Origin: Desulfurococcales archaeon
GTDB taxonomy: Archaea; Thermoproteota; Thermoprotei_A; Sulfolobales; Acidilobaceae
DNA length: 7,637 bases
Reading direction: 5' to 3'
Assembly (NCBI GenBank): GCA_027012045.1
Contig: JALUZI010000142.1
Location: 1-7,637 of the forward strand
Both the position numbers and the translations under genes were made by a program. Shown one piece after another: positions 1-6,136 of this stretch (positions are counted from its first letter, which is position 1; the number at the start of each line of letters is the position of its first letter). A model generated the notes under the pieces. That model saw nothing but the letters and a program-made list of their open reading frames with translations. It was not told the origin of the DNA and searched no databases.

Positions 1-2
1 TT

Positions 3-1091
3 GTAATGCCGGGGTTCACTGATGGTCATATGCATCCTCAAGTTATTGATCCTGGGGTTTCTGTTCTATCAGGGTTCTCTGATTCTTACGAATGGATTGA
101 GAATAGGATTATGGCTGTAGACGAGGGTGCTGTGAGGAGAGACGAGTCCTTGTCTTCAAGACTCACTTTTCTCGTTTTACTTAGAAGCGTTCTCGAGGGC
201 ACCACGTTAGTGTCAATAACTGGGGCTTTCAAGCCCAACGTGATAGCTTGGAGCCATATGCTGGAGAAGCCGAGGACCATCTTTCTACCAACAACGATGA
301 GGAGGCAAGGATGGTTGCTGCCCCAAGAGATTTTCGGGTTGGCGGAAAAGCTTAGAAACAGTATAAACGATTCAATGGCAAGGGTTGGGATTTTTGTACA
401 CAGCATCAGATATAGTTCACCGGGTGACCTTGTTTACTCATATAAAGTGATAGAGAATAGAAAGGGGATTATAGGGCTGCATCTCAGTGAAGGTGTCAGC
501 GAGATCGATGTTTTAAGGGGTATACTGGGCATAGAGAGATTTAATAGGATTATAGCTGTCCACTGTATTAACGACAGAGTCAAGCATACGGGTTTATCAT
601 GTATTTCATGTCCTGGAACAAATGCCATACTCTATGGTAAAGTGAAAAGGGACATATATGATATCGATTCATTCGGGTCAGACTGGCCTCATCTGATCGG
701 AACTGTTGGAAGCCATGTACACATGATAAAACGATTCTTCAACGTGCCCATCGAAACACTTCTCTTCAGATTAACGACAGGCGGCTACATTGTTCATGGT
801 ATGCCTTCTCAGGGAGACCTACTGGGTTTTGACGCGTCACTAGATGACCTCCTACACAGCTCAACTGCTCCTGTGGACGTCTATGTCTCTGGGAGGAAAA
901 TAGTGGAGAATAAAGAAACTGTTTTCTCAGGCTTTAACATATCAGATATTGAAAGAGAAACCCTTGAAGCAATTAAGGCAGCCGTTGATCTACATGGGAC
1001 CGGCCTGGTCAGCAAAAAAGAACTGCTTTCCAGGCTCAACCTGGTTAGGAAGGGGTTTTATGAGGCTAATAATAGTGGTATAGCATCCTGA
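3..1091 (+). CDS. Deaminase-type metal-dependent amidohydrolase, 5'-truncated by window edge
   Basis: This is the C-terminal part of an amidohydrolase-superfamily enzyme of the cytosine-deaminase/SAH-deaminase/TrzA type. Such enzymes are cytosolic metal-dependent hydrolases that usually deaminate nucleobases or related heterocycles. Counting from the Met at position 6, the metal ligands are visible in order: HMH (8 and 10), His159 in GLHLSE followed by the expected catalytic Glu162, His186 in AVHC, and Asp226 in GSDW. The segment SCPGTNAILYG (201-211) fits the family's CPxSN region. The Met at 6 lies inside the PGFxDxHxH motif, which normally follows about 50 residues of small beta-domain, so the true start is left of the window and that Met is internal. 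The C-terminal strands (DVYVSGRKIVEN) rebuild the beta-domain. The tail overlaps the rhomboid gene on the other strand by 26 bases. Family is clear; the substrate cannot be read from the sequence. Confidence 0.85.
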   Translation, partial: VMPGFTDGHMHPQVIDPGVSVLSGFSDSYEWIENRIMAVDEGAVRRDESLSSRLTFLVLLRSVLEGTTLVSITGAFKPNVIAWSHMLEKPRTIFLPTTMRRQGWLLPQEIFGLAEKLRNSINDSMARVGIFVHSIRYSSPGDLVYSYKVIENRKGIIGLHLSEGVSEIDVLRGILGIERFNRIIAVHCINDRVKHTGLSCISCPGTNAILYGKVKRDIYDIDSFGSDWPHLIGTVGSHVHMIKRFFNVPIETLLFRLTTGGYIVHGMPSQGDLLGFDASLDDLLHSSTAPVDVYVSGRKIVENKETVFSGFNISDIERETLEAIKAAVDLHGTGLVSKKELLSRLNLVRKGFYEANNSGIAS

Positions 1092-1833
1092 AAAGCCAAT
1101 GTTTATACATAGCCAGCCTTTTCTTGTCTACGAATAATGGGAACAGTGCTATTCCAGTGATGAATCCTCCGATGTGGGCCCAGAAGGCGACGCCGTACAT
1201 CGTACCGGTCAGTAGAGTCGAAATCCCCAGTAGGAGCTGGTAAACGAACCATATACCTATATACACGACTGCAGGGAAGTCCAGTGGCACTGGTATAAAA
1301 CCTATAAACGTTATTGCGCGGACTCTTGCGAAAGGCATGGTCAAAGCGTACACGCCTAAAACACCTGATATGGCTCCCGAGGCACCTATTGCCGGGACCA
1401 TCCATGGGTTAGTCCCTGAGGTTAGCTGAGTGTTAAGCAACGCTCCCGGAGGAATAAACATCAGGCTGAATACGTGGAATAATATAGCTCCTAGACCAGC
1501 AACGATATAGAATACCAAGTACCTTACGGGCCCCATTAAATTCTCAACGTTATCGCCGAAGATATAGAGGTAAAGCATGTTGCCCAGCAAGTGTATCCAT
1601 CCAGCGTGGAGAAACATGGATGTCAGCATAGTCCAAAGCGCTACTCCAGCCACTACATTGGCAGGTTTAAGGCCTAAGGCCTCTATAACATCGTTGTAGC
1701 TTCTTGCACCAGGGACCAGGAGGAATGGAGCTATTATACCCACAATGAAAACCGCTATGTTAACAAGTATGATAACAGTGTTAACGACAGCTTTGCGCTG
1801 GAACGGGAGGTTTTCATCTGATACCGGAAGCAT
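1066..1833 (-). CDS. Rhomboid-family intramembrane serine protease
   Basis: This 255-residue integral membrane protein is a rhomboid protease, which cleaves transmembrane segments of other proteins inside the lipid bilayer. The catalytic pair is present: Ser152 in GASGAISG and His220 in AHIGG. The oxyanion-side motif HLLGN (81-85) is also present in the second membrane segment. The start MLPVSDENLP matches the usual prokaryotic rhomboid N-terminus, and an AAGGTG ribosome site (1843-1848) lies 9 bases before the ATG, so this start is well supported. About six hydrophobic helices can be seen (near 15-40, 63-90, 102-126, 148-166, 175-205 and 213-235). The loop around 127-147 between helices 3 and 4 is rather long. 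The gene runs divergently from ctaB and ends inside the amidohydrolase gene. Substrates are unknown. Confidence 0.93.
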   Translation of the reverse strand: MLPVSDENLPFQRKAVVNTVIILVNIAVFIVGIIAPFLLVPGARSYNDVIEALGLKPANVVAGVALWTMLTSMFLHAGWIHLLGNMLYLYIFGDNVENLMGPVRYLVFYIVAGLGAILFHVFSLMFIPPGALLNTQLTSGTNPWMVPAIGASGAISGVLGVYALTMPFARVRAITFIGFIPVPLDFPAVVYIGIWFVYQLLLGISTLLTGTMYGVAFWAHIGGFITGIALFPLFVDKKRLAMYKHWLFRMLYHYY

Positions 1834-1886
1834 TAGTTTCTACACCTTACACTGTGACTGTTTGATTAATCTAATCGATATGTCCG

Positions 1887-1899
1887 TTTAATATAAATT
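1887..1899. promoter_or_regulatory. AT-rich TATA element, possibly shared by the divergent rhomboid and ctaB genes
   Basis: The 13-base run TTTAATATAAATT reads as a TATA box on both strands. Going right, it would start transcription near 1920, some 43 bases before the preferred ctaB ATG. Going left, it would start near 1867, about 33 bases before the rhomboid ATG. It is the strongest TATA-like stretch in the 130-base gap. Spacing fits archaeal promoters; actual start sites are inferred. Confidence 0.45.
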
Positions 1900-1953
1900 G
1901 ACTGGATAATATCAAGAACAACTAAATGGTACTACAGTGAGAACATGGTTCAC

Positions 1954-1959
1954 GGTGGG
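1954..1959 (+). promoter_or_regulatory. Ribosome binding site that favours the ctaB ATG at 1964
   Basis: GGTGGG lies 4 bases before ATG 1964 and matches the anti-Shine-Dalgarno end of archaeal 16S rRNA. The alternative GTG at 1937 has only a weak GGT before it, so this site decides in favour of the shorter protein. Confidence 0.5.
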
Positions 1960-1963
1960 TTTG

Positions 1964-2854
1964 ATGAATATTAGAGCCACGATTAAAGCAGTAGTAGAGA
2001 TGACAAAGCCCCTTCAAACATTCCTACTAATGATAACAATGGTAGGAGGGTATTTAGCGGCCGGCGGAACCGACTTAGTCACACTACTCTTACTTCTCAT
2101 AGTAGGCTACACTAGCATCGGAGGAACAACAGTACTTAACATGTACTTGGAAAGAGATATTGACGCTGTTATGAATAGAACTAAAAAACGACCTCTCCCC
2201 TCTCGAAGGATAGGTGAGAGCGCTGCAGTTTTATCAGCACTTATACTGCTTTCAGCCAGCATAGCGTTCGCCGAGTTGATAAACAGTTATGTGGTTCTTA
2301 CAGTTCTAGCTGGACTCTATTTTGACGTTTTAATATACACGAACTTAGTGAAGAGAAGAACACCATACAACATTGTTCTAGGAGGTATCGCAGGGGCCAT
2401 GCCCGCTCTAGGAGGATGGGCTGCAGCTGTAGGAGCTATTACATTGGGAGGGCTACTTCTCTCTTTAGCAGTAATGCTGTGGATCCCTCTTCACATATGG
2501 ATACTTGCTTATTATTTGAAGGATGAATATGCGAAAGCCCAAATTCCCATGTTCCCTGTTGTGGCGTCTCCTTTTAGGACTGCAACATACATAAAAGCAG
2601 CGCTTTATATCTTGGTACTCAATATAGCTGTGTTCACGGTAACACAGGGATATGGTATAATAGCATTTATAGCTACAAGCATACTAGTTTATAAAGCGTT
2701 AAAACTGTTGAACCTGTTCAAGGCTAAGCCTAGCAAGTCAACTGCATTCAAACTCTACAAGTTTGCAAGTCCTATTATGGGCACACTCTTCATTCTACTG
2801 CCGATTGATTACTGGCTCAGGATCTACGAGTCTATTATATTCCATTTGATTTGA
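1964..2854 (+). CDS. ctaB: Protoheme IX farnesyltransferase (heme O synthase), UbiA superfamily
   Basis: The product is a 296-residue polytopic membrane prenyltransferase that adds a farnesyl or longer prenyl group to heme B, giving heme O for terminal oxidases. Both prenyl-diphosphate/Mg sites match CtaB rather than other UbiA enzymes. The first is NMYLERDIDAVMNRTKKRP (from residue 59, with Asp65 and Asp67). The second region is YTNLVKRRTPYN (125-136), followed by GGIAGAMPALGGW and then LKDEYAKAQIPMFP (from 185). Around eight to nine hydrophobic helices fit the fold and length. A GTG start at 1937 would add nine residues, but the GGTGGG site favours 1964. The next gene follows after 13 bases and is probably cotranscribed. 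No oxidase subunit or heme A synthase gene is in view, so use of heme O in respiration is inferred. Another aromatic acceptor is possible but less likely given the motif match. Confidence 0.88.
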   Translation: MNIRATIKAVVEMTKPLQTFLLMITMVGGYLAAGGTDLVTLLLLLIVGYTSIGGTTVLNMYLERDIDAVMNRTKKRPLPSRRIGESAAVLSALILLSASIAFAELINSYVVLTVLAGLYFDVLIYTNLVKRRTPYNIVLGGIAGAMPALGGWAAAVGAITLGGLLLSLAVMLWIPLHIWILAYYLKDEYAKAQIPMFPVVASPFRTATYIKAALYILVLNIAVFTVTQGYGIIAFIATSILVYKALKLLNLFKAKPSKSTAFKLYKFASPIMGTLFILLPIDYWLRIYESIIFHLI

Positions 2855-2857
2855 GGT
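2853..2857 (+). promoter_or_regulatory. Ribosome binding site overlapping the ctaB stop codon
   Basis: GAGGT begins within the TGA stop of ctaB and ends 10 bases before the ATG at 2868. The overlap suggests coupled translation of ctaB and the downstream membrane protein. Confidence 0.5.
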
Positions 2858-2867
2858 CGAAGCCGAC

Positions 2868-3644
2868 ATGGAAGAAGGGTATGGTAAACCAGGGGGTTTT
2901 GCTTCATATATTGTCGCGTTGTCGCTTATACTAACAGCGGGTCTTTTAATGGTTGCAATAGTAGAGCGTACCTCCATAGAATTTGTTCTATATCTGTCAA
3001 CGTTATTGCTGGGTAGTGTATTGTTTGTAAAGTCGAGAAATGCAGGGATTAGTGGAATAGAAATTGTTTCCCTGACACTATATATTATATTTGTTGCAAT
3101 GGGAAACTGGGTTCATGCGAATTCTATTTTCATTGTTATAATTGGCGCATCACTACTCGGTATACCATTATTCAACTCCATACGTAGAAAGAACGCTGAA
3201 GCCGTTTCCTCGATCCTTTTAATGGGCCTATTCGCAATTAACAATCAAAATGTATACTGGTTCGAATCCTTGATCTTAATGTCAACTATTGTTACACTAG
3301 CTGGTTCCAAAAGAATTCATTCTATACTAACCTTCATTGCTACTGCTCCACTAGTTATATTATCATCAAACAACCCGCTCGTAATGTATCTCATCACACT
3401 ATCATTCATTCTGTTCTCTATAAACAGTAGCGGAACTGGAGTGAAATGCCCGTTTAGAAAAGAGATAATCTTGGTTATGGGAGGGTTTGTCATTCAAGCC
3501 GGTGGCATATTGATAGGATTAGTTGTAAACGAACCTTACCAGATATTTCCCTACTGGGTCCTAGGTTACATTATAAGCGCTGTAGGTTTGACATCTCCAC
3601 CCTTCTATTCAATAGATCTAGAGGAGAGGGAAGGCGGCTTATAG
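2868..3644 (+). CDS. Uncharacterised polytopic membrane protein downstream of ctaB
   Basis: I do not recognise this 258-residue protein. It is strongly hydrophobic, with about eight or nine likely membrane helices (roughly 12-33, 36-55, 64-80, 84-103, 113-130, 133-147, 150-185 as one or two, 199-221 and 225-243). It has a short charged N-terminus (MEEGYGKPGG), basic loops at SIRRKNAE (104-111) and VKCPFRKE (192-199), and an acidic tail (LEEREGGL). It has only two histidines (His83, His151), one of them beside an Asn-Trp (GNWVHAN), and a single cysteine (Cys194). This makes a heme A synthase (CtaA), which uses several conserved heme-ligand histidines, unlikely. The start is supported by GAGGT 10 bases upstream. 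It sits 13 bases after ctaB, so it probably shares the transcript. Its 3' end overlaps moaA by 40 bases on the other strand. Function is unknown. Confidence 0.8.
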   Translation: MEEGYGKPGGFASYIVALSLILTAGLLMVAIVERTSIEFVLYLSTLLLGSVLFVKSRNAGISGIEIVSLTLYIIFVAMGNWVHANSIFIVIIGASLLGIPLFNSIRRKNAEAVSSILLMGLFAINNQNVYWFESLILMSTIVTLAGSKRIHSILTFIATAPLVILSSNNPLVMYLITLSFILFSINSSGTGVKCPFRKEIILVMGGFVIQAGGILIGLVVNEPYQIFPYWVLGYIISAVGLTSPPFYSIDLEEREGGL

Positions 3645-4609
3645 AAGGGACGTCTAAGCTTGTTAACTTCTTTAATGGCTTCAATTATCGCATTAACCTT
3701 CTCTTCACGGGTCTCTAAGCCTTTTATATACTCTCTAATAGATGGCCTTGGGCCGAACCAGTTTATACATGGAAAGAGTTCTCCCCTCGGCGATATTCTT
3801 ATTCTAGTACAGCCCATACAGAAGCGCCAGTTGTTATAGGGTCTGACAACCTCGACTTTCACGCCATTGTCCAGTAAGTATATAGGCCTGTTGTGAAGAT
3901 CTGTTCTAATATACGTTTTCGCTGATCTTGACTTCAAATAGTCTTCTATCCGGGTTAGTGGCATATAGTAGTCATTGAATTTCTCTTTCCCCAAACCAAC
4001 GGGATGTAGCTCTATTAACTGGAGTACAAGGTCTTTTTCGGCTGCAAAATCTATCATAGCCGGGATTTCACTATCATTAACTCCTCTCATTACTACCATG
4101 TTAATTTTTATTTGTCTATAGCCGGTTTCACGTGCTTTCTCAATACCATTCAGAACACGCTGATGCCCATCAACCCCTGTTATAAACTTGTAAACCTCAG
4201 GTCTGAGAGTATGGAGGCTAATATTCACCCTATCGAGGCCAGATTCGTGTAATGTATCGCTCAAAAAGTCCAGTAGATACCCGTTAGTCGTCAAAGAGAG
4301 ATCCTTGAAGCTACCATAATCCCTGAATACCCTTATTATTAATGGTAGATCGCTTCTCAGGAGAGGTTCCCCGCCGGTAAACTTTATTTTCTCTATGCCT
4401 ACTCTGCTCGCTGCTTCCGCGACTAGCTCATACTCGTTTAGTGACAGGTAGCCTAGGCTTAACGCTTTTCCTGGAGGTATAGGTGAGTCCAAAGGTTCTC
4501 CTTCTATATGGCAGAAGAGGCATCTATAATTACATTCATCCGTCACTATTACCCTCATGTTGAGTAGCGGTCGTCCGTAACTGTCAACTAGTACCATTCC
4601 GCACACCAT
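3605..4609 (-). CDS. moaA: GTP 3',8-cyclase MoaA (radical SAM, molybdenum/tungsten cofactor)
   Basis: MoaA converts GTP to 3',8-cyclo-GTP, the first step of molybdopterin synthesis; in hyperthermophiles the product often carries tungsten. The 334-residue protein has the radical SAM cluster motif CNYRCLFC (Cys26, Cys30, Cys33), the SAM-binding FTGGEPLLR (78-85), LTTNG (106-110), and the MoaA-specific second cluster Cys264-x2-Cys267-x13-Cys281 with the TRIRI arginines between them. The RPLLNMRVIVTDECNYRC start is typical. The ATG at 4597 (residue 5) is an alternative start, because GGTG lies 6 bases before it, whereas 4609 has only a weak AAGGT two bases away. The C-terminus ends SSRSIE and lacks the Gly-Gly tail of bacterial MoaA. 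The tail overlaps the membrane-protein gene by 40 bases. A tRNA gene lies upstream on the same strand. Identification is firm; no other cofactor genes are in view. Confidence 0.94.
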   Translation of the reverse strand: MVCGMVLVDSYGRPLLNMRVIVTDECNYRCLFCHIEGEPLDSPIPPGKALSLGYLSLNEYELVAEAASRVGIEKIKFTGGEPLLRSDLPLIIRVFRDYGSFKDLSLTTNGYLLDFLSDTLHESGLDRVNISLHTLRPEVYKFITGVDGHQRVLNGIEKARETGYRQIKINMVVMRGVNDSEIPAMIDFAAEKDLVLQLIELHPVGLGKEKFNDYYMPLTRIEDYLKSRSAKTYIRTDLHNRPIYLLDNGVKVEVVRPYNNWRFCMGCTRIRISPRGELFPCINWFGPRPSIREYIKGLETREEKVNAIIEAIKEVNKLRRPFYKPPSLSSRSIE

Positions 4610-4648
4610 TACCTTGGATTTCGGTACAACCGGTCTATTCTGTGATGC

Positions 4649-4657
4649 GTTTAAAGG
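4649..4657 (-). promoter_or_regulatory. Candidate moaA TATA box
   Basis: On the minus strand this reads CCTTTAAAC with AT-rich flanks. It lies about 45 bases before the moaA ATG and would start transcription near 4626. It is a weak match to the archaeal consensus, and read-through from the tRNA gene is an alternative source of transcript. Confidence 0.35.
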
Positions 4658-4713
4658 TTAAATGTGAATGGTTAATGCGGCCTGCTAGTGCACTTGTATT
4701 AATAATGTGTTTG

Positions 4714-4790
4714 TGGTGGACCGGCCGGGATTTGAACCCGGGGCCTCTCGGGTGCAAGCCGAGCGCTCTTCCAAGCTGAGCTACCGGCCC
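4714..4790 (-). tRNA. tRNA-Ala (anticodon UGC), CCA encoded, no intron
   Basis: The minus strand folds into a complete cloverleaf. The acceptor stem GGGCCGG/CCGGUCC contains the G3:U70 wobble pair that marks alanine tRNAs. The D arm is GCUC/GAGC with a 9-base loop, and the anticodon stem CUCGG/CCGAG encloses the loop CUUGCAC, so the anticodon UGC is at 4754-4756. The T arm is CCGGG/CCCGG with loop UUCAAAU. The discriminator is A, and CCA is encoded at 4714-4716. No intron interrupts it. It lies between moaA and the divergent orc1 gene. No clear poly-T terminator follows it. Confidence 0.97.
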
Positions 4791-4822
4791 ATCCATTTTT
4801 ATGGTATCCGTTTTACCCGGAG

Positions 4823-4830
4823 TTTTATAA
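4823..4830 (-). promoter_or_regulatory. TATA box of the tRNA-Ala gene
   Basis: The minus strand reads TTATAAAA, preceded by a purine-rich GGAAACCA that could serve as the TFB recognition element. It lies 33-40 bases before the tRNA 5' end, which would give a short leader of about 10 bases for RNase P to remove. Confidence 0.6.
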
Positions 4831-4844
4831 TGGTTTCCCTACTT

Positions 4845-4852
4845 CTTATAAA
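4845..4852 (+). promoter_or_regulatory. TATA box of orc1/cdc6
   Basis: CTTATAAA here would start transcription around 4872-4876, leaving a leader of about 28 bases before ATG 4902. It sits about 20 bases from the opposing tRNA TATA box, so the two promoters are back to back and initiation complexes could interfere with each other. Confidence 0.55.
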
Positions 4853-4872
4853 CCGAACATCATCCTATTGTT

Positions 4873-4890
4873 CTAGTGGAGCTAGTGGAG
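4873..4890 (+). repeat. Perfect tandem repeat of 9 bases in the orc1 leader
   Basis: CTAGTGGAG occurs twice without a gap (4873-4881 and 4882-4890). The second copy overlaps the GGAGG ribosome site (4887-4891), and the first lies at the predicted transcript start. Both contain AGTGGA, which is part of the core of crenarchaeal origin recognition boxes (CAGTGGAAAC). An operator for self-regulation by Orc1 is an inference; chance or simple duplication is possible. Confidence 0.6.
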
Positions 4891-4901
4891 GATCTAGGGC
4901 T

Positions 4902-6134
4902 ATGGAAGACGTGCTAGACGAGATTTTCGAGAGAACGCTGAGGAAATCGGTTTTCAAGAATAGAAGAGTGCTCCTACCGGATTATGTACCAGAGAACTTG
5001 ATCCACAGGGACGAAGAGATTAGGAAGCTCGGACTCGTGTTAGCTCCTAGTCTTAAAGGAGAGAAACCTAGCAATGTATTCATCTATGGTCTCACTGGTA
5101 CGGGTAAAACAGCAGTCACTAAATACGTACTTGACAGGCTCGTGAGAAAGGCTGAGGAGCTAGGTGTCAATACTAGATACGTGTACATAAATCTTAGACA
5201 ACGCGATACACCTTATAGAGTTCTAGCAGACATAGCTGAGTCTCTTGGTTTGAGGGTACCTTTCACCGGGCTATCCACAGGGGAGGTCCTTGTCAGAATA
5301 ATAAAGAGGCTGAATGATATTGGCGATGTTATACTCATCACAGTTCTCGACGAGATAGACTTCCTGGTTAAGAAGCATGGCGATGACCTCTTGTACAAAC
5401 TCGTGAGGATGAATAGCGAACTGAGAGATTCGAGTATTTCACTTGTAGGTATAACAAATAACATTTACTTTGTAGAGCATCTTGATGCTAGGATAAAGAG
5501 CAGTCTAGGAGAGGAAGAACTAGTCTTCTCTCCCTATAAGACTGAGGAACTAATAGACATATTGAGAACTAGGGCTGAGCAAGCGTTTGTCGACAACGCA
5601 TTGGAAAACGGTGTCATAGAACTCTGTGCCTCTTATGCTGCAAAAGAACATGGAGACGCTAGGAGAGCCCTTGATCTACTTAGAATAGCCGGGGAACTCG
5701 CTGACAGGGAGGGTGAAAACAAGGTTAGGTTAGAACATGTGAAGAAGGCTAGAGTTGAGCTCGAGAAGAATAGGCTCACGGAGATAATACGGACCTTACC
5801 ATTACACGGCAAACTAGTGATGCTCTCCATTATACAGGCAACCCTTGGAGGGACGAAGTACGGGACTACTGGGGAGATATACGATGAATACAGGAGGATT
5901 GTACGTGAACTCGGGTTAGACCCTGTAACCTTGAGAAGAGTAAGTGATATTCTCTCCGAGCTAGATATGTTAGGCCTTATATCCGCTAGAATAATTAGTA
6001 AGGGGAGATACGGTAAAACTAGAGTAGTCACACTAGAGTCAGACGCTGAGACTATTGTAGATGTGTTGAGCGAGGAGCCTTTTCTCCTAGAGTCAGAGTC
6101 AGTATCCAGGCTAAAAAGGAACCTGGGTAAATAA
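4902..6134 (+). CDS. cdc6: Orc1/Cdc6-type replication initiator (AAA+ ATPase)
   Basis: This 410-residue protein is an archaeal Orc1/Cdc6, which binds origin recognition boxes and loads the MCM helicase. Visible in order are the N-terminal segment LLPDYVPENLIHRDEEI (24-40), Walker A GLTGTGKT (63-70), Walker B VLDEID (148-153), sensor 1 GITNN (183-187), the DARIKSSL region (195-202), sensor 2 GDARRALDLLR (251-261, Arg254), and a C-terminal winged-helix domain from about 290 onward. The open frame extends left to an ATG at 4707 and another at 4830. The first would read through the tRNA gene and the second lies before the TATA box. ATG 4902 has GGAGG ten bases upstream and gives the usual N-terminus. 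A DUF99-family gene follows after 2 bases. No clear origin recognition box cluster is visible nearby. Confidence 0.95.
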   Translation: MEDVLDEIFERTLRKSVFKNRRVLLPDYVPENLIHRDEEIRKLGLVLAPSLKGEKPSNVFIYGLTGTGKTAVTKYVLDRLVRKAEELGVNTRYVYINLRQRDTPYRVLADIAESLGLRVPFTGLSTGEVLVRIIKRLNDIGDVILITVLDEIDFLVKKHGDDLLYKLVRMNSELRDSSISLVGITNNIYFVEHLDARIKSSLGEEELVFSPYKTEELIDILRTRAEQAFVDNALENGVIELCASYAAKEHGDARRALDLLRIAGELADREGENKVRLEHVKKARVELEKNRLTEIIRTLPLHGKLVMLSIIQATLGGTKYGTTGEIYDEYRRIVRELGLDPVTLRRVSDILSELDMLGLISARIISKGRYGKTRVVTLESDAETIVDVLSEEPFLLESESVSRLKRNLGK

Positions 6135-6136
6135 TT

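Noticed and set aside
86..628. Two minus-strand reading frames opposite the amidohydrolase gene
   Set aside because: They lie fully within a gene with intact catalytic motifs and show no protein-like features.
1155..1165. GTGATGA resembling a C box of a C/D guide RNA
   Set aside because: No CUGA D or D' box follows at a suitable distance, and the site lies inside the rhomboid coding sequence.
4610..4713. Replication origin between moaA and the tRNA gene
   Set aside because: Orc1 genes often sit beside origins, but I found no convincing origin recognition boxes or strongly AT-rich unwinding stretch here. Only the short AGTGGA repeats in the orc1 leader come close.
4707..4901. N-terminal extension of Orc1/Cdc6
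   Set aside because: It would be translated from the antisense of a complete tRNA gene and from DNA upstream of the likely promoter, and it has no match to the family.
5213..5464. Minus-strand reading frame of 83 codons inside orc1
   Set aside because: It is a Ser/Thr/Ile-rich shadow of the orc1 coding frame with no ribosome site or recognisable domain. The frames at 5633-6142, 6052-6402 and 6675-7139 were rejected for the same reason.
6092..6104. Short GAGTCA direct repeat near the end of orc1
   Set aside because: It encodes the Glu-Ser repeats in the protein tail and is too short to be more than coding bias.
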